A stretch of 64,000 nt of DNA, taken from Herbaspirillum sp. SJZ107 (GTDB lineage Bacteria; Pseudomonadota; Gammaproteobacteria; Burkholderiales; Burkholderiaceae_D). The stretch lies in assembly GCF_006715485.1 (NCBI RefSeq), contig NZ_VFNH01000001.1, forward strand, positions 992,001 through 1,056,000, read 5' to 3'. The notes under the pieces were generated by a model, which made no database searches, was not told the origin of the DNA, and saw nothing but the letters and a program-made list of their open reading frames with translations. Every line of letters begins with the position of its first letter. Position 1 is the stretch's first letter. Positions 1 through 8,203 of this stretch are shown here, in pieces. A program made the position numbers and the translations under genes.

Positions 1-77
1 CCGGGCTCGGCATGGACTGCCATTACCTGCAAGAGGGGGCGGGGCGCATCGCGCTGCGGTGGGAAACCGGCGACTGA
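1..77 (+). CDS. tilS: C-terminal end of a gene cut by the window edge, probably tRNA(Ile)-lysidine synthase
   Basis: An open frame runs from the window edge to a TGA at 75-77 and encodes 24 residues ending in RWETGD. The identification rests mainly on gene order: in Burkholderiales tilS commonly precedes lysC, followed by tRNA-Ser, exactly as here. The visible residues are too few for a domain assignment. TilS modifies the wobble cytidine of the CAU-anticodon tRNA-Ile to lysidine. Only the far C-terminus lies in the window. Confidence 0.45.
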   Translation, partial: GLGMDCHYLQEGAGRIALRWETGD

Positions 78-113
78 ATCCGGCCGCACTGTAATTCCAT
101 TTCCGCATGACCA

Positions 114-130
114 TATACCAATTCGGTATA
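114..130. promoter_or_regulatory. Inverted repeat upstream of lysC
   Basis: TATACC and GGTATA face each other across a 5-base spacer (AATTC). The repeat is perfect over six bases per arm and lies about 90 bases before the lysC start. It could be a transcription-factor site for lysC. No regulator can be named from sequence alone, and it could also be a chance palindrome in this A+T-richer gap. Confidence 0.35.
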
Positions 131-220
131 GGTTTGACCATGCCAAGGCTTGAGATTCTGCACCGCAGCATGTACAGTAAAAGGCTCTATTGACTTTTTA
201 CAAGCGGAAACCCCCACTTC

Positions 221-1468
221 ATGGCTTTAATCGTCCACAAATATGGCGGGACGTCGATGGGTTCGACGGACCGTATCAAGAACGTCGCCGCGCGCGTCGC
301 GAAATGGCATGACGCCGGTCACCGCGTCGTCGTCGTGCCGTCGGCAATGTCGGGTGAAACCAACCGCCTGATCGGCCTCGCCAAGGAAATCATGGCCCAG
401 CCGGACCCGCGCGAACTCGACATGATCGCTTCCACCGGCGAGCAGGTCTCGGTCGGCCTGCTGGCGATGGCGCTGCTGGCGCGCGGCAAGGATGCCGTGT
501 CGTACACCGGCTGGCAGGTGGGCATCAAGACCGATTCGGCCTTCACCAAGGCCCGCATCCAGTCGATCGACGACAGCCGCGTGCGCGCCGACCTCGATGC
601 CGGCAAGATCGTGATCATCACCGGCTTCCAGGGCGTCGACGAAGAAGGCAACATCTCGACCCTGGGCCGCGGCGGCTCGGACACCTCGGCAGTCGCCATC
701 GCAGCCGCGCTGAAGGCCGACGAATGCCTGATCTACACCGACGTCGACGGCGTCTACACCACGGACCCGCGCATCGTCGACGAGGCGCGCCGCCTGGAAA
801 AGATCACCTTCGAAGAGATGCTGGAACTGGCGTCGCTCGGCTCCAAGGTCCTGCAGACCCGCTCCGTCGAATTTGCCGGCAACTACCGCGTGCCGACGCG
901 CGTGCTGTCGTCGCTGACCGATCCCCTGATGCCGCTCGAAGAAGAAGCCAAGTCGGGAACCCTGATTTCGTTTGAGGAAGAAAGCAATATGGAACAAGCC
1001 GTCATCTCGGGCATCGCCAACCACCGCGATGAAGCCAAAATCACCGTCCTGGGCGTGCCCGACAAGCCGGGCGTCGCCTTCCACATCCTCGGTCCGGTCT
1101 CGGAGGCCAACATCGAGGTCGACATGATCATACAGAATGTGTCGGTAGACGGTAAAACGGATTTCACGTTCACGGTCTCGCGCAACGACTACCAGCGCGC
1201 CCTGGCCGTGCTGGAAGCGCAGAAGGACGTGCTCGGCTTCGCGCGCTTGGTCGGCGACGCCAAGGTGTCGAAGGTGTCGGCCGTGGGCGTGGGCATGCGC
1301 AGCCACGTCGGCGTCGCCTCGCAGATGTTCCGCACGCTGGCGGACGAGGGCATCAACATCATGATGATCTCGACCTCGGAGATCAAGATCTCGGTCCTGA
1401 TCGACGAAAAGTACATGGAACTGGCCGTACGCGCCCTGCATAAAGCGTTTGGTTTAGAGCAAGCTTAA
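221..1468 (+). CDS. lysC: Aspartate kinase (aspartokinase)
   Basis: LysC phosphorylates L-aspartate with ATP, the first step towards lysine, threonine, methionine and diaminopimelate. The 415-residue length fits the monofunctional class. The amino-acid-kinase domain begins with KYGGTSMGS near residue 7 and contains the [11 protein letters not shown] substrate loop near 147. Two ACT domains fill the C-terminal third and in this class bind lysine and/or threonine for feedback inhibition. The start ATG opens directly on the conserved N-terminus. An in-frame ATG at 989 (residue 257), with AGGAAG eight bases upstream, could give a separate regulatory beta subunit of 159 residues, as known in Bacillus subtilis and Corynebacterium. 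The gene is followed by tRNA-Ser. Confidence 0.97.
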   Translation: MALIVHKYGGTSMGSTDRIKNVAARVAKWHDAGHRVVVVPSAMSGETNRLIGLAKEIMAQPDPRELDMIASTGEQVSVGLLAMALLARGKDAVSYTGWQVGIKTDSAFTKARIQSIDDSRVRADLDAGKIVIITGFQGVDEEGNISTLGRGGSDTSAVAIAAALKADECLIYTDVDGVYTTDPRIVDEARRLEKITFEEMLELASLGSKVLQTRSVEFAGNYRVPTRVLSSLTDPLMPLEEEAKSGTLISFEEESNMEQAVISGIANHRDEAKITVLGVPDKPGVAFHILGPVSEANIEVDMIIQNVSVDGKTDFTFTVSRNDYQRALAVLEAQKDVLGFARLVGDAKVSKVSAVGVGMRSHVGVASQMFRTLADEGINIMMISTSEIKISVLIDEKYMELAVRALHKAFGLEQA

Positions 1469-1566
1469 CTTTTTCGCATAAATTGGTCGCGCTTCCTTGA
1501 CGAAATGAGGTGTGGCCATTAATATGCGTGCACTCAGCGACATCGAGCAACACTGTGAAGCTGATT

Positions 1567-1659
1567 GGAGACGTGGCCGAGTGGCCGAAGGCACATCCCT
1601 GCTAAGGATGCATATGGCTTATACCCGTATCGTGGGTTCGAATCCCACCGTCTCCGCCA
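1567..1659 (+). tRNA. tRNA-Ser (anticodon GCU)
   Basis: The acceptor stem GGAGACG pairs with CGTCTCC at 1649-1655, followed by discriminator G and an encoded CCA (1657-1659). The anticodon loop CTGCTAA carries GCT at 1601-1603, reading AGC/AGU serine codons. A long variable arm, typical of class II serine tRNAs, and a GGTTCGAATCC T-loop are present. A rho-independent terminator follows 11 bases downstream. Confidence 0.96.
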
Positions 1660-1670
1660 GGATGCAAACG

Positions 1671-1697
1671 AAAAAGCGACCGCAAGGTCGCTTTTTT
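1671..1697 (+). terminator. Rho-independent terminator of tRNA-Ser
   Basis: The arm AAAAAGCGACC pairs with GGTCGCTTTTTT around a GCAA tetraloop and ends in a T run. It lies just after the tRNA. The A run on the left arm means it may also work on the minus strand, for the convergent gene ending at 1716. Confidence 0.9.
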
Positions 1698-1715
1698 GTT
1701 TTCCGCAGCACCCGT

Positions 1716-2450
1716 TCACGCCGCTGCCGGCGCGACCGACGCGCCTTCGATGCGATGGCGCGCAAGGGCGTCTGCAACGAAGCCGCTCGCCTTTACCTCC
1801 TCGACAAAGCGCGCGAGAAAGGCGGCAGCGTCGGCGCCGCGGCTCTTCGGCGTGCCCGTCGCCTGCTGGATGACCATGAATCGTCCGTCCAGCAGGCGCA
1901 AGCCGCCAATGCGTCGGGCATCCGCTTCCAGCTGCTGCCTGACGCCTGCCGCGACCTCGGCACCGGCTTCCAGGAAAGTATCGACCACGGTGGGCGATGT
2001 CGGCGAGCGCAGGATCTGCGCGTGTTGCAGTGTGCGCGTCAGGAACAGGTCGTAGGCGCTGCCCTTGCCGACGACGACGCGGTGGGGCGCCCCGTCGACT
2101 TCCTCGTTGGCCTGGATCGGCGAATCCTCTTTCACGAGGTAGCTGCCCTCGATCAGCACATACGCCGCGCTGAACGCGATGTTCGCGCCGCGCAGCGGGT
2201 CGATGGCGAAGAACCCGATGTCGGCCTGCTCCGACGCGACGGCGTCGACCGACTTGCCTGCTGTATCCACGACCACGAGTTCCAGCGCGACGCCCAGTCG
2301 CCGGGCGAATTCGCGGGCAAGGTCGACGGATACGCCACGCGCATTGCCGGCGGCATCGGCGTAAGCGAGGATCGGATTGCCGAGGTTGATGGCAGCGCGC
2401 AGTTTCGCGGTTGGCGCGAAGGCGGCGAGGATGGAAGAAGTTGGCGTCAT
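1716..2450 (-). CDS. Family 3 solute-binding-type protein without an evident signal peptide
   Basis: This 244-residue protein resembles periplasmic amino-acid-binding components of ABC transporters (SBP_bac_3). The lobe-one pattern LRAAINLGNPILA is followed by a domain with GVSVDLAREFARRLG and a DIGFFAIDPLR segment, all typical of polar amino-acid binding folds. Starting at MTPTSS, no hydrophobic signal sequence precedes the domain. An upstream extension to 2510 also lacks one. No permease or ATPase gene lies nearby. It may therefore be a cytoplasmic sensor or orphan binding protein, or be exported by an unrecognised route. The fold is clear; the ligand is unknown. Confidence 0.75.
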   Translation of the reverse strand: MTPTSSILAAFAPTAKLRAAINLGNPILAYADAAGNARGVSVDLAREFARRLGVALELVVVDTAGKSVDAVASEQADIGFFAIDPLRGANIAFSAAYVLIEGSYLVKEDSPIQANEEVDGAPHRVVVGKGSAYDLFLTRTLQHAQILRSPTSPTVVDTFLEAGAEVAAGVRQQLEADARRIGGLRLLDGRFMVIQQATGTPKSRGADAAAFLARFVEEVKASGFVADALARHRIEGASVAPAAA

Positions 2451-2517
2451 GAGTCGGGACGAGTATAGGCGCCATTCTGTTTCGCGTTCAAAACGATTGC
2501 AAGCGCGCACGATTGGG

Positions 2518-2551
2518 AATTCACAAACCGGTCACATAGTCTTCCTACACT
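2518..2551 (+). promoter_or_regulatory. Candidate PHO-box promoter of the PhoD-like phosphatase gene
   Basis: Two heptamers 11 bases apart, AATTCAC (2518-2524) and CGGTCAC (2529-2535), match the PhoB repeat CTGTCAY at about 10 of 14 positions. A 10-base spacer leads to the hexamer TACACT at 2546-2551. The spacing and the TACACT hexamer are the same as at the ppk1 promoter at the end of the window. The first heptamer is weak, so the call leans on spacing and on the phosphatase gene downstream. Confidence 0.45.
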
Positions 2552-2579
2552 CCCGATGAGTTCAACCACGGGAGACTTC

Positions 2580-4169
2580 ATGAGCACTTCTTTCTCGCGC
2601 CGGCGCTTCCTCGTGTCGGGCGGCGCACTGTCCGGTTCCTTTCTGCTGTCGGGCTGTGGCGGTTCGTCCGGCGCAGCGCCGGCCGTCGTTCCGAGCGACG
2701 CCGAGCGCCCCAGACTGCCATCGGGGCTGCAGTTCGGCGACGTCAATGCCGATGGGGCGATCGTCTGGAGCCGCAGCGACCGCAACGCGATCATGGTGGT
2801 CGAATACGACACCACCGACCGCTTCGCCAATGCCAGCCGCATCGTCGGTCCCACCGCGACCGATGCGACCGACTTCACGTCGCGGGTCGACCTGACCGGC
2901 CTGCCGGCGGGCCAGACCGTCTTCGTGCGCGTCAAATACGTCGACCCGAACAACAGCAGCATCCAGAGCGAAACCCTGAACGGCCAGTTCCGTACCGCGC
3001 CGCTCGATACCCGCAAGCCGGTGCGCTTCCACTGGAGCGGTGACCAGGCCGGCCAGGGCTGGGGCATCAACACCGAGTTCGGCGGCTACAGGATCTACGA
3101 GGCGATGCGCAAGCGCGATCCGGATTTCTTCATCCACAGCGGCGACACCATCTACGCCGACGGCCCGATCGAGGCCAGGCAGACCGCCGAAAACGGTGCC
3201 GTCTGGACCAACATCGTGACGCAGGAAGTGAGCAAGGTGGCCGAGACCTTGAAAGAGTACCGTGGCCGCCAGTCGTACAACATGCTCGATGCGAACTTCC
3301 GCAAGTTCGCCGCCCAGGTGCCGCAGATCTGGCAGTGGGACGACCATGAGGTGACCAACAACTACAGCGCCTCGAAGGACCTCGCCGGCGACGCCCGCTA
3401 TAGCGAGAAGAACGTGGCGCTGCTGGCGGCACGCGGCCAGCGCGCCTTCCTGGAGTACGCGCCGATGCGCTACTTCAAGCAACCCGAGGCGCAGCGCGTC
3501 TACCGCAAGATCGGGCAGGGGCCGCTGCTCGATGTGTTCGTGCTCGACATGCGCAGCTACCGCGGCCCGAACAGCGCCAACCGCCAGGCCGTGGAAAGCG
3601 CCGACACCGCCTTCCTGGGCAATGCCCAGCTCGACTGGCTGGTGGCCGAACTGGCCAGGTCGACCGCCACCTGGAAGGTGATCGCCGCCGACATGCCGGT
3701 CGGCCTGCAGGTGGGCGACGGCAAGGATGCCCAGGGCAACGACAAGTGGGAAGCGATCGCCAACGGCGATGACGGCGCGCCCAGCGGGCGCGAACTGGAA
3801 ATCGCGCGCCTGCTGCGGGCCATCAAGGCCGTTAAGAATGTAGTGTGGGTGACGGCCGACGTGCACTATTGCGCCGCCCATTTCTATGACCCGGCGAATG
3901 CGCAGTTCACTGACTTTTCGCCGTTCTGGGAGTTCGTGGCCGGCCCGATGAACGCCGGCGCGTTCGGTCCCAACAAACTGGACAAGACCTTCGGGCCGAG
4001 CGTCGTCTTCCAGAAAGCGCCCGTCATTCAGAACTCGTCGCCGTTCTCCGGCTACCAGTTCTTCGGCGAAGTGCTGATCGATCCGGCGACGAAGGCGATG
4101 ACGGTCGAGCTGATCGACCTGAACGGGGTGTCGCACTTCAGCAAGACGCTGGCACCGCAACCGGGCTGA
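2580..4169 (+). CDS. PhoD-family alkaline phosphatase, Tat-exported lipoprotein
   Basis: This 529-residue enzyme belongs to the PhoD family of metal-dependent phosphodiesterases/phosphomonoesterases that scavenge phosphate outside the cytoplasm. The N-terminus carries a twin-arginine signal (SRRRFLVSGG) and then LLSGCGG, a lipobox, suggesting a Tat-exported lipoprotein. A PhoD N-terminal fibronectin-like domain is followed by the metallophosphatase core with HSGDTIYAD, WDDHEVTNNY and VTADVHY. The start at 2580 is chosen because GGAGAC stands just upstream and the Tat motif follows directly. An ATG at 2556 would lie at the expected transcription start. The upstream PHO-like repeats suggest induction under phosphate starvation. 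Confidence 0.92.
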   Translation: MSTSFSRRRFLVSGGALSGSFLLSGCGGSSGAAPAVVPSDAERPRLPSGLQFGDVNADGAIVWSRSDRNAIMVVEYDTTDRFANASRIVGPTATDATDFTSRVDLTGLPAGQTVFVRVKYVDPNNSSIQSETLNGQFRTAPLDTRKPVRFHWSGDQAGQGWGINTEFGGYRIYEAMRKRDPDFFIHSGDTIYADGPIEARQTAENGAVWTNIVTQEVSKVAETLKEYRGRQSYNMLDANFRKFAAQVPQIWQWDDHEVTNNYSASKDLAGDARYSEKNVALLAARGQRAFLEYAPMRYFKQPEAQRVYRKIGQGPLLDVFVLDMRSYRGPNSANRQAVESADTAFLGNAQLDWLVAELARSTATWKVIAADMPVGLQVGDGKDAQGNDKWEAIANGDDGAPSGRELEIARLLRAIKAVKNVVWVTADVHYCAAHFYDPANAQFTDFSPFWEFVAGPMNAGAFGPNKLDKTFGPSVVFQKAPVIQNSSPFSGYQFFGEVLIDPATKAMTVELIDLNGVSHFSKTLAPQPG

Positions 4170-4200
4170 GCGCCCATCCCGTGCCTGGGCGCCGGCGATG

Positions 4201-5148
4201 TCACGTTCGCGGCCGGTAATGCACCTCGATCGTCGCGTGCACGATTTCTTCATGGATGCCCAGCTGCTCCCGGACCCTGGCCGGGGTCAGCGCCGGGTCA
4301 TCCGTCACCAGGCTCAGCGCGCAGGAATAGACCTGCTTGCCGACACGCCAGACGTGCAAATCGACCAGGCGGGTGGTGCCGGCAACCGACGCCGCCGCCA
4401 CGACGTCGCGGATCTCCTCGACCACCGGCGCATCCATTTCGCGGTCGAGCAGGACTTTTCCGGTCTCGACGATGAGGTTCTTCGCCCACACGGCCACCAG
4501 CACCGCGCCCACGATACCCATCACCGGATCGAGCCAGGACCAGCCGAAGGCCCAGCCGCCCGCCAGCGCGGCGATCGCCAGGACCGATGTCGCAGCATCG
4601 GCAATGACGTGCACGTAGGCAGACTTCAGGTTGAGGTCGTGATGGCCATGTTCATGCTGATGGCCGTGGCCATGGTGGTGATGTCCATGGCCATGGTCAT
4701 GGTCGTGGTGGGCATGGCCCAGGATCGTCGCGCAGACGACGTTCACGACCAGGCCGATCACGGCGATGACGATCGCCTCGCGATAATGGATCGGTTGCGG
4801 CTCGAAGATCCGTTCGATCGAGCCGAATGCCATCAGGGCCGCAATCCCGAGCAGGAACACGGCGCTGGTGTAGCCTGCCAGGATTTCGATCTTCCAGGTG
4901 CCGAACGTAAAGCGCGGATCCTTTGCATACTTGCGTGCGGCGGCATAGGCGAAGGCGCTCAGGCCGATTGCCAGCGCGTGCGAGCTCATGTGCCAGCCGT
5001 CGGCCAGCAGCGCCATCGAGTTGAACCACCAGCCGGTGGCGATCTCCACCACCATCATGGCGGCGGTGATCCACATCACCAGGCGCGTCCCGCGCTCGGC
5101 GGCGTTGCTGCCCTGGTCGAAGACATGGTCGTGTATCAGGTCCTGCAT
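4201..5148 (-). CDS. dmeF: Cation diffusion facilitator, Co/Ni (DmeF-type) efflux transporter
   Basis: This 315-residue inner-membrane CDF protein has six predicted membrane segments. The LLADGWHMSSHALA segment carries the metal-site Asp/His, and a matching ADAATSV site follows later. A cytoplasmic loop near residues 145-172 is extremely rich in histidine (HDHDHGHGHHHHGHGHQHEH), a metal-buffering feature of DmeF/CzcD-like exporters. A C-terminal cytoplasmic domain (LHVWRVG) follows. It is the last gene of an operon with an RcnR/DmeR-type repressor and a small DUF1289 protein, which favours cobalt and nickel over zinc as substrates. Confidence 0.88.
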   Translation of the reverse strand: MQDLIHDHVFDQGSNAAERGTRLVMWITAAMMVVEIATGWWFNSMALLADGWHMSSHALAIGLSAFAYAAARKYAKDPRFTFGTWKIEILAGYTSAVFLLGIAALMAFGSIERIFEPQPIHYREAIVIAVIGLVVNVVCATILGHAHHDHDHGHGHHHHGHGHQHEHGHHDLNLKSAYVHVIADAATSVLAIAALAGGWAFGWSWLDPVMGIVGAVLVAVWAKNLIVETGKVLLDREMDAPVVEEIRDVVAAASVAGTTRLVDLHVWRVGKQVYSCALSLVTDDPALTPARVREQLGIHEEIVHATIEVHYRPRT

Positions 5149-5170
5149 GGTGTTTCCTCTCTCGGCGGCA

Positions 5171-5347
5171 CTAGCGGCCGGCCAGTTTTTTCTCGCGCCG
5201 CGCGCGTTCGTTGATGATCTGGTGCCTGCGGTGATCGGTCATCTTCTTCCACTCGCGTGCTTCGGCGAGGGTGCGCAGGCACCCGGTACAGAAACCGGTC
5301 TTGCCGTCGAACTGGCACAGCTCGACACAGGGTGACTTGACTGCCAT
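5171..5347 (-). CDS. Small DUF1289 protein with four cysteines
   Basis: This 58-residue frame has the DUF1289 pattern, with cysteines at 7, 11, 20 and 23 (PCVELC and FCTGC), followed by a basic helix rich in Arg/Lys. The cysteines suggest binding of a metal or Fe-S cluster, but no function is established for the family. It lies 5 bases after the dmeR stop and 22 bases before dmeF, so it is almost certainly co-transcribed with them. Its place inside a metal-efflux operon is notable. Confidence 0.85.
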   Translation of the reverse strand: MAVKSPCVELCQFDGKTGFCTGCLRTLAEAREWKKMTDHRRHQIINERARREKKLAGR

Positions 5348-5352
5348 GGCGC

Positions 5353-5628
5353 TTACTTCAGATAGGCACGGATCACGTCGAGCAGCTCGCTCGTGCCTTC
5401 GGCGCGGGCGGCAGCGCTGAGGTCGTCGGCGGCGACGTGTTCGCGGACGTGATCCTCGATCACTTCCGCCATCAGTCCGTTCATGGCGCCGCGGCTGGCG
5501 GCCAGCAGGTGCAGCACGTCGGCGCAGCCGGCTTCGGACTCCAGGGCGCGTTCGATGGCCTCGACCTGGCCGCGGATGCGGCGCACGCGGGCCAGCAGTT
5601 TGGCTTTTTCTCGGGCGGTATGGGGCAA
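5353..5628 (-). CDS. dmeR: RcnR/DmeR-type metal-sensing repressor (CsoR/FrmR family)
   Basis: This 91-residue all-helical regulator belongs to the DUF156 (CsoR/RcnR/FrmR) family. Its ligand positions are His3, Cys35, His60 and His64, which is the nickel/cobalt fingerprint of RcnR. FrmR has no His3 and carries Glu64, and copper-type CsoR uses a different set. The protein is therefore expected to repress the operon until Ni(II) or Co(II) binds. It is the first gene of dmeR - DUF1289 - dmeF, and a G-tract operator lies immediately upstream. Confidence 0.9.
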   Translation of the reverse strand: MPHTAREKAKLLARVRRIRGQVEAIERALESEAGCADVLHLLAASRGAMNGLMAEVIEDHVREHVAADDLSAAARAEGTSELLDVIRAYLK

Positions 5629-5642
5629 CGGTAGACCTTGTG

Positions 5643-5665
5643 ATATAGGGTAGGGGGGTATACTA
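5643..5665 (-). promoter_or_regulatory. DmeR/RcnR-type operator
   Basis: Read on the minus strand, the site is AGTATACCCCCCTACCCTAT. A run of six C (six G on the plus strand) is flanked by A/T-rich half sites, the architecture of RcnR and DmeR boxes. It ends about 15 bases before the dmeR start codon, so binding would block transcription of the operon. Confidence 0.75.
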
Positions 5666-5751
5666 GCAGATGCCGCAGCGTGCCGCTGTTCGCTCGGCGC
5701 AAGGCCGGCAGCGGTGGTCGTTGGCGGGTGCCGGATGCGCCCGGCGGGCAG

Positions 5752-6594
5752 TCAGTGGGCAATCAGCAGCGGCACCGGAGCGCGCGCCAGCAGCTCGCGG
5801 GTGACGCCGCCCAGCATCCATTCGCGGTAGCGGCTGTGGCCATAGGCGCCGCAGACCATCAGGCCGGCGCCGCTGGCGCGCGCCAGCGCCGCCAGCGCAT
5901 GCCCGGCGGTGGTCCTGGTCCGTTCGAGCACCACGTCGACGCGTACGCCATGGCGCGCCAGCCAGAGCGCCAGGTCGGCGCCGGGCTGTTCGCCGTGCTG
6001 TGTGGAAAGTTCGTCGGGATTGATCAAGGCCAGCTTGACGGCGTCGGCGCGCACCAGCAGGGGCAGTGCCGCCGTCATGGCCCGCAGCGCCTGCCGGCTG
6101 CCGTCCCAGCCGGCCACCACGGTGCCGGGGAGCGGCTCGCCGCGGTATCCGGGCGGCACCACCAGCACCGGCCGGGCGCCGTGCAGGGCGACGTGCTCGG
6201 GCAGGCGGCGCACGCGGGCCGGCAAGCCCGGTTCGCCATCGTCCTGGTCCTGGCCGAGGATGACCAGGTCCGCGTAGCGCGACTGCAGCAGCAGGCCGTA
6301 CTGGGGCACGTCCTCGATCAGGCGGGTTTCAGCCGACTGGATGCCGAGCCGGGCGGCCTGGGCGCTGAACTCGTCCAGGCGCAGTCTGGCCAGCTTGCGC
6401 ATGCCGTCGAAGTCGGCCGCCGGCGCCGGCACCGCCATCGCACCGGCCAGCAGGGCGAAATCCAGCCAGGCGATGCCGGTGGCGGCGCTGCCGACGACGT
6501 GGGCGCCGTAGTCCCTGGCCAGCAACGCCGCGGCGTGCATCCGGGCTTCCTGCTCGGGACTGCCGTCGACATGGACAACGATCGTTTTCAGCAT
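5752..6594 (-). CDS. Tandem-domain universal stress protein
   Basis: This 280-residue cytoplasmic protein has two UspA-like domains. The first begins LKTIVVHVDGSPEQEAR. The second begins at GTVVAGWDGSRQALRAM and ends with GAYGHSRYREWMLGGVT, matching the ATP-binding pattern of the family, and then VPLLIAH. The matching loop is less clear in the first half, so nucleotide binding may reside in the second domain. It is divergent from hsp20 across a 229-base gap, consistent with a stress-response neighbourhood. Its specific role is not known. Confidence 0.9.
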   Translation of the reverse strand: MLKTIVVHVDGSPEQEARMHAAALLARDYGAHVVGSAATGIAWLDFALLAGAMAVPAPAADFDGMRKLARLRLDEFSAQAARLGIQSAETRLIEDVPQYGLLLQSRYADLVILGQDQDDGEPGLPARVRRLPEHVALHGARPVLVVPPGYRGEPLPGTVVAGWDGSRQALRAMTAALPLLVRADAVKLALINPDELSTQHGEQPGADLALWLARHGVRVDVVLERTRTTAGHALAALARASGAGLMVCGAYGHSRYREWMLGGVTRELLARAPVPLLIAH

Positions 6595-6823
6595 GGCGCT
6601 TCCCTGGATGCCTGCACCATCGTTTGACTAGATGCTTCGCCCATGGTTTCACCGGCAATGCAAGCGGCATGCCTTGATCATGCTCATATTGCGCTCGCTT
6701 CCCGCTCCTAGGATGAACAACGCACGGGCAGCGACGCCATGATCGGGGCGCCAGTCCGGCCAGCCGGTGTGGCGGTGGCGTCGCCGTGCGCTTTCAATTT
6801 CGTTCCCTTCCCAGGAGGACATC

Positions 6824-7270
6824 ATGGCCAGCAATCTGACACGCTTCGATCCGTTCAACGACGTGGCCCGGCTCGATCCCTTCCGCCGGATGGAAGACCT
6901 GATGCGCGAATTCGCGATGTCGCCGATGCTGCGCAGCGCCGAGCCGGAGCGCCAGATCCGCGTCGATGTGAGCGAAACCGACCAGGCCTACCTGGTCAAG
7001 GCCGACATGCCGGGTATCAAGAAGGACGACATCCGCATCTCGGTCGAGGGCAACATGGTGACCATCAGCGCGACCATGCAGGAGGAAAAGCAGGAGGGCA
7101 CGGGCGGTACCGTGTACAGCGAGCGCTACAGCGGCGCGCTGTTCCGGAGTTTCAGCCTGCCGCAGGAAATCGACGATGCGACCACCGAGGCCAGATACCA
7201 GGACGGCGTACTGAGCCTGACCTTGCCGAAAAAAACCGGCACGACCAGGAAACAGATCACGATCCAGTGA
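6824..7270 (+). CDS. Hsp20-family small heat shock protein
   Basis: This 148-residue ATP-independent chaperone contains an alpha-crystallin domain from about residue 42 to 142 (IRVDVSETDQAYLVKADMPG, then SVEGNMVTISA and YQDGVLSLTLPKK). The N-terminal arm begins LTRFDPFNDVARLDPFRRME. The start at 6824 is supported by AGGAGG ten bases upstream. The C-terminal IxI motif is reduced to ITIQ. A heat-shock promoter could not be assigned with confidence. Confidence 0.95.
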   Translation: MASNLTRFDPFNDVARLDPFRRMEDLMREFAMSPMLRSAEPERQIRVDVSETDQAYLVKADMPGIKKDDIRISVEGNMVTISATMQEEKQEGTGGTVYSERYSGALFRSFSLPQEIDDATTEARYQDGVLSLTLPKKTGTTRKQITIQ

Positions 7271-7300
7271 CCGCAATGCCAGAGCGGCCGCGGCGGCGAA

Positions 7301-8203
7301 TCAGTCCTGTCCGACCGAACGCGTCTTGTCCCGTCCTGCTGCCCTGTCCGTCGGGATTGCGCTGGAACAGGCTGGCGCCGTCGCCGGCGCCCCCTGGCGA
7401 TCCGACCGGATCCGTGCCAGAAACGCGTCGAGCGCCATGAAACTGGCGCTCGGGGCGCTCAGGTGCGGACAATGGCCGACGTTGTCGACCACGCACAGGG
7501 TGCTGTTCGGCAGGTGCCTCAGCAGGTAGGCGCCGACTTCGTGCGGCACCAGCAGGTCGTCGCTGCAATGCAGCACCAGTGCCGGCACGCTGGAGCGCGC
7601 CAGGTCGGCGCGATAATCGGACAGAAAGGCGACGCGCGCGAAATGGCGCATGATCGCCGCATCGTTGCGGCAGAAGCGCCGCGCCAGCTCGTTGGTCAGC
7701 GCCGGGTGGTGCTGCCCACCGGTGATCAGCGGCGCCACGTCCCTCGACCAGCCCAGGAAATTGTCTTCCATGGTGGCAAGCAGCGCTTCCAGGTCTTCCT
7801 GATTGAAGCCGCCGATATAGTCGCCGTCGTTGATGAAACACGGCGATGGACTGAGCATGACCTGCGCCGCAAAACGCGCTGGCGCCCGAATCGTCGCCAG
7901 CATGCCGATCATGGCGCCGACCGAATGGCCGACCAGCACCACCGGGCCGCGTGCGCAGGACTCCAGGATATCGAACAAATCGTCGACGTGGCCTTGCAGC
8001 GTGGCGTACTTGTCGCGGTCGTACATCTGCAGGTCCGATTCGCCGCACCCGACCAGGTCGTAGGTCACGACACGGTAGCGCTCCTCGAGTACCGGCGCCA
8101 GGTAGCGCCACATGGTCTGGTCACAACCGAAACCGTGGATGAAGACGATGGTGGAGGTGCCGGAACCGGCGACGTGGACATTGTTGCGGAAGCGGACCGA
8201 CAT
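7301..8203 (-). CDS. RsbQ-like alpha/beta hydrolase
   Basis: This 300-residue alpha/beta hydrolase closely follows Bacillus subtilis RsbQ, with shared blocks GFGCDQTMW, GHSVGAMIGMLATIR, SPSPCFINDGDYIGGF and GHCPHLS. The nucleophile is the Ser of GHSVG, the acid lies in CSDDLLVP, and the His is in VGHCPH. In Bacillus, RsbQ is needed by the PAS-domain phosphatase RsbP in energy-stress signalling, probably by supplying or processing a small ligand. Here it is divergent from a PAS-domain histidine kinase, suggesting an analogous partner. The last ~35 residues form an Ala/Arg-rich tail not seen in RsbQ. The start MSVRFRN was chosen by alignment with RsbQ. Confidence 0.87.
   Translation of the reverse strand: MSVRFRNNVHVAGSGTSTIVFIHGFGCDQTMWRYLAPVLEERYRVVTYDLVGCGESDLQMYDRDKYATLQGHVDDLFDILESCARGPVVLVGHSVGAMIGMLATIRAPARFAAQVMLSPSPCFINDGDYIGGFNQEDLEALLATMEDNFLGWSRDVAPLITGGQHHPALTNELARRFCRNDAAIMRHFARVAFLSDYRADLARSSVPALVLHCSDDLLVPHEVGAYLLRHLPNSTLCVVDNVGHCPHLSAPSASFMALDAFLARIRSDRQGAPATAPACSSAIPTDRAAGRDKTRSVGQD

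Noticed and set aside
227..1441. Long minus-strand open frame opposite lysC, and similar long frames opposite most genes
   Set aside because: High G+C removes stop codons from other frames; these frames show repetitive Arg/His/Asp/Ala sequence and no domains, and overlap well-supported genes completely.
4600..4720. Tandem repeat of CATGGCCATG-type units in plus-strand reading
   Set aside because: It is the histidine codon run of the DmeF metal loop on the minus strand, not an independent repeat.
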